Assembly: GCF_000973725.1 (NCBI RefSeq)
Contig: NZ_CP009621.1
Coordinates: forward strand, 4,395,001 to 4,459,000
Source: Pontibacter korlensis
GTDB lineage: Bacteria; Bacteroidota; Bacteroidia; Cytophagales; Hymenobacteraceae
DNA: 64,000 nt
Reading direction: 5' to 3'
Position numbers and translations under genes: made by a program. Below, piece after piece: positions 63,822 through 64,000 of this stretch (positions are counted from its first letter, which is position 1; every line of letters starts with the position of its first letter). Under the pieces are notes generated by a model, which made no database searches, was not told where the DNA came from, and saw only the letters and a list, made by a program, of their open reading frames with translations.

Positions 63822-64000
63822 GTCCATTTATAACGTTTCTCAACACCCTGTATCAGGCACAGCAAACACTTAACAAGAGGTTATAGAAGCCTCTGCCACA
63901 AGTTGAATGCTGCGGTTAAACTATCTCTCAGACCATTAGTAGTTAGGCTTTTCAGTGGCAAAATTCAATCTGCACATTCTATCCATTCTAACGTCTGCTC
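63822..64000. other. Unassigned window end
   Basis: About 180 bases with no ORF, RNA gene or clear signal. Confidence 0.5.

Noticed and set aside
1..64000. tRNA, rRNA or CRISPR loci
   Set aside because: No tRNA T-loop with matching arms, no rRNA-like segment and no repeat-spacer array was seen on either strand.

Overview
This window comes from a member of the Bacteroidota, most likely the Cytophagales (Hymenobacteraceae such as Pontibacter). The evidence is the -7 promoter element TAnnTTTG upstream of several genes, type IX secretion (T9SS) C-terminal sorting domains, lipoproteins with SxC lipoboxes, a carboxypeptidase-regulatory-domain TonB-dependent receptor, HU-CCDC81/SPOR and DUF2911 proteins, long-form HisG with fused HisIE and HisB, and a small histone H1-like protein. 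The genus is inferred from gene style and was not tested by a search.

Layout. 1-8.1 kb: end of a hybrid histidine kinase, an M20 amidohydrolase paired with an alanine racemase, an AsmA-like protein, an alpha/beta hydrolase and a lipoprotein. 8.2-27.8 kb: amino acid biosynthesis, with hisH-A-F-IE, mgtE, an outer-membrane lipoprotein, trpE-G-D-C-F-B-A-aroF, an M20 carboxypeptidase, a small STAS-like protein, then hisG-D-C-B. 28-38 kb: a decayed T9SS-sorted surface protein, a DUF2911 protein, a TonB-dependent receptor, rpe, a T9SS subtilase, a lipoprotein and mnmA. 38-50.7 kb: a TrpF-like protein, trmB, folC, a TonB-ExbD-ExbB-HU/SPOR-outer-membrane-protein-TPR cluster, and holA. 50.9-58.9 kb: accessory DNA with a DUF922 protein, a TlpA/ResA-like thioredoxin, a broken TnpB element whose end has run into a serine hydrolase gene, a frameshifted S41 protease and an IS110 element. 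59-64 kb: tyrS, a histone H1-like gene, a serine-palmitoyltransferase-like enzyme and accC.

Most notable result: each of the three biosynthetic operons is preceded by an unannotated short ORF rich in codons for its own product. hisH has one with four consecutive His codons, trpE one with three consecutive Trp codons, and hisG one ending in HFHHIHHSS. The hisH and trpE leaders are followed, about 22 bases after their stop codon, by a strong terminator. In both, part of the leader can pair with the terminator's 5' arm. This is ribosome-mediated attenuation and gives a coherent His/Trp regulatory set; the leaders are seen directly and the regulation is inferred.

Several genes are damaged. A T9SS surface protein carries two in-frame stops and a frame-changing junction. 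TnpB carries a frameshift and a stop. An S41 protease and an outer-membrane lipoprotein each carry a one-base frameshift in an A/T homopolymer, so either sequencing error or real decay is possible for those two. An octamer, AAGTATAA/TTATACTT, also appears far more often than base composition predicts.
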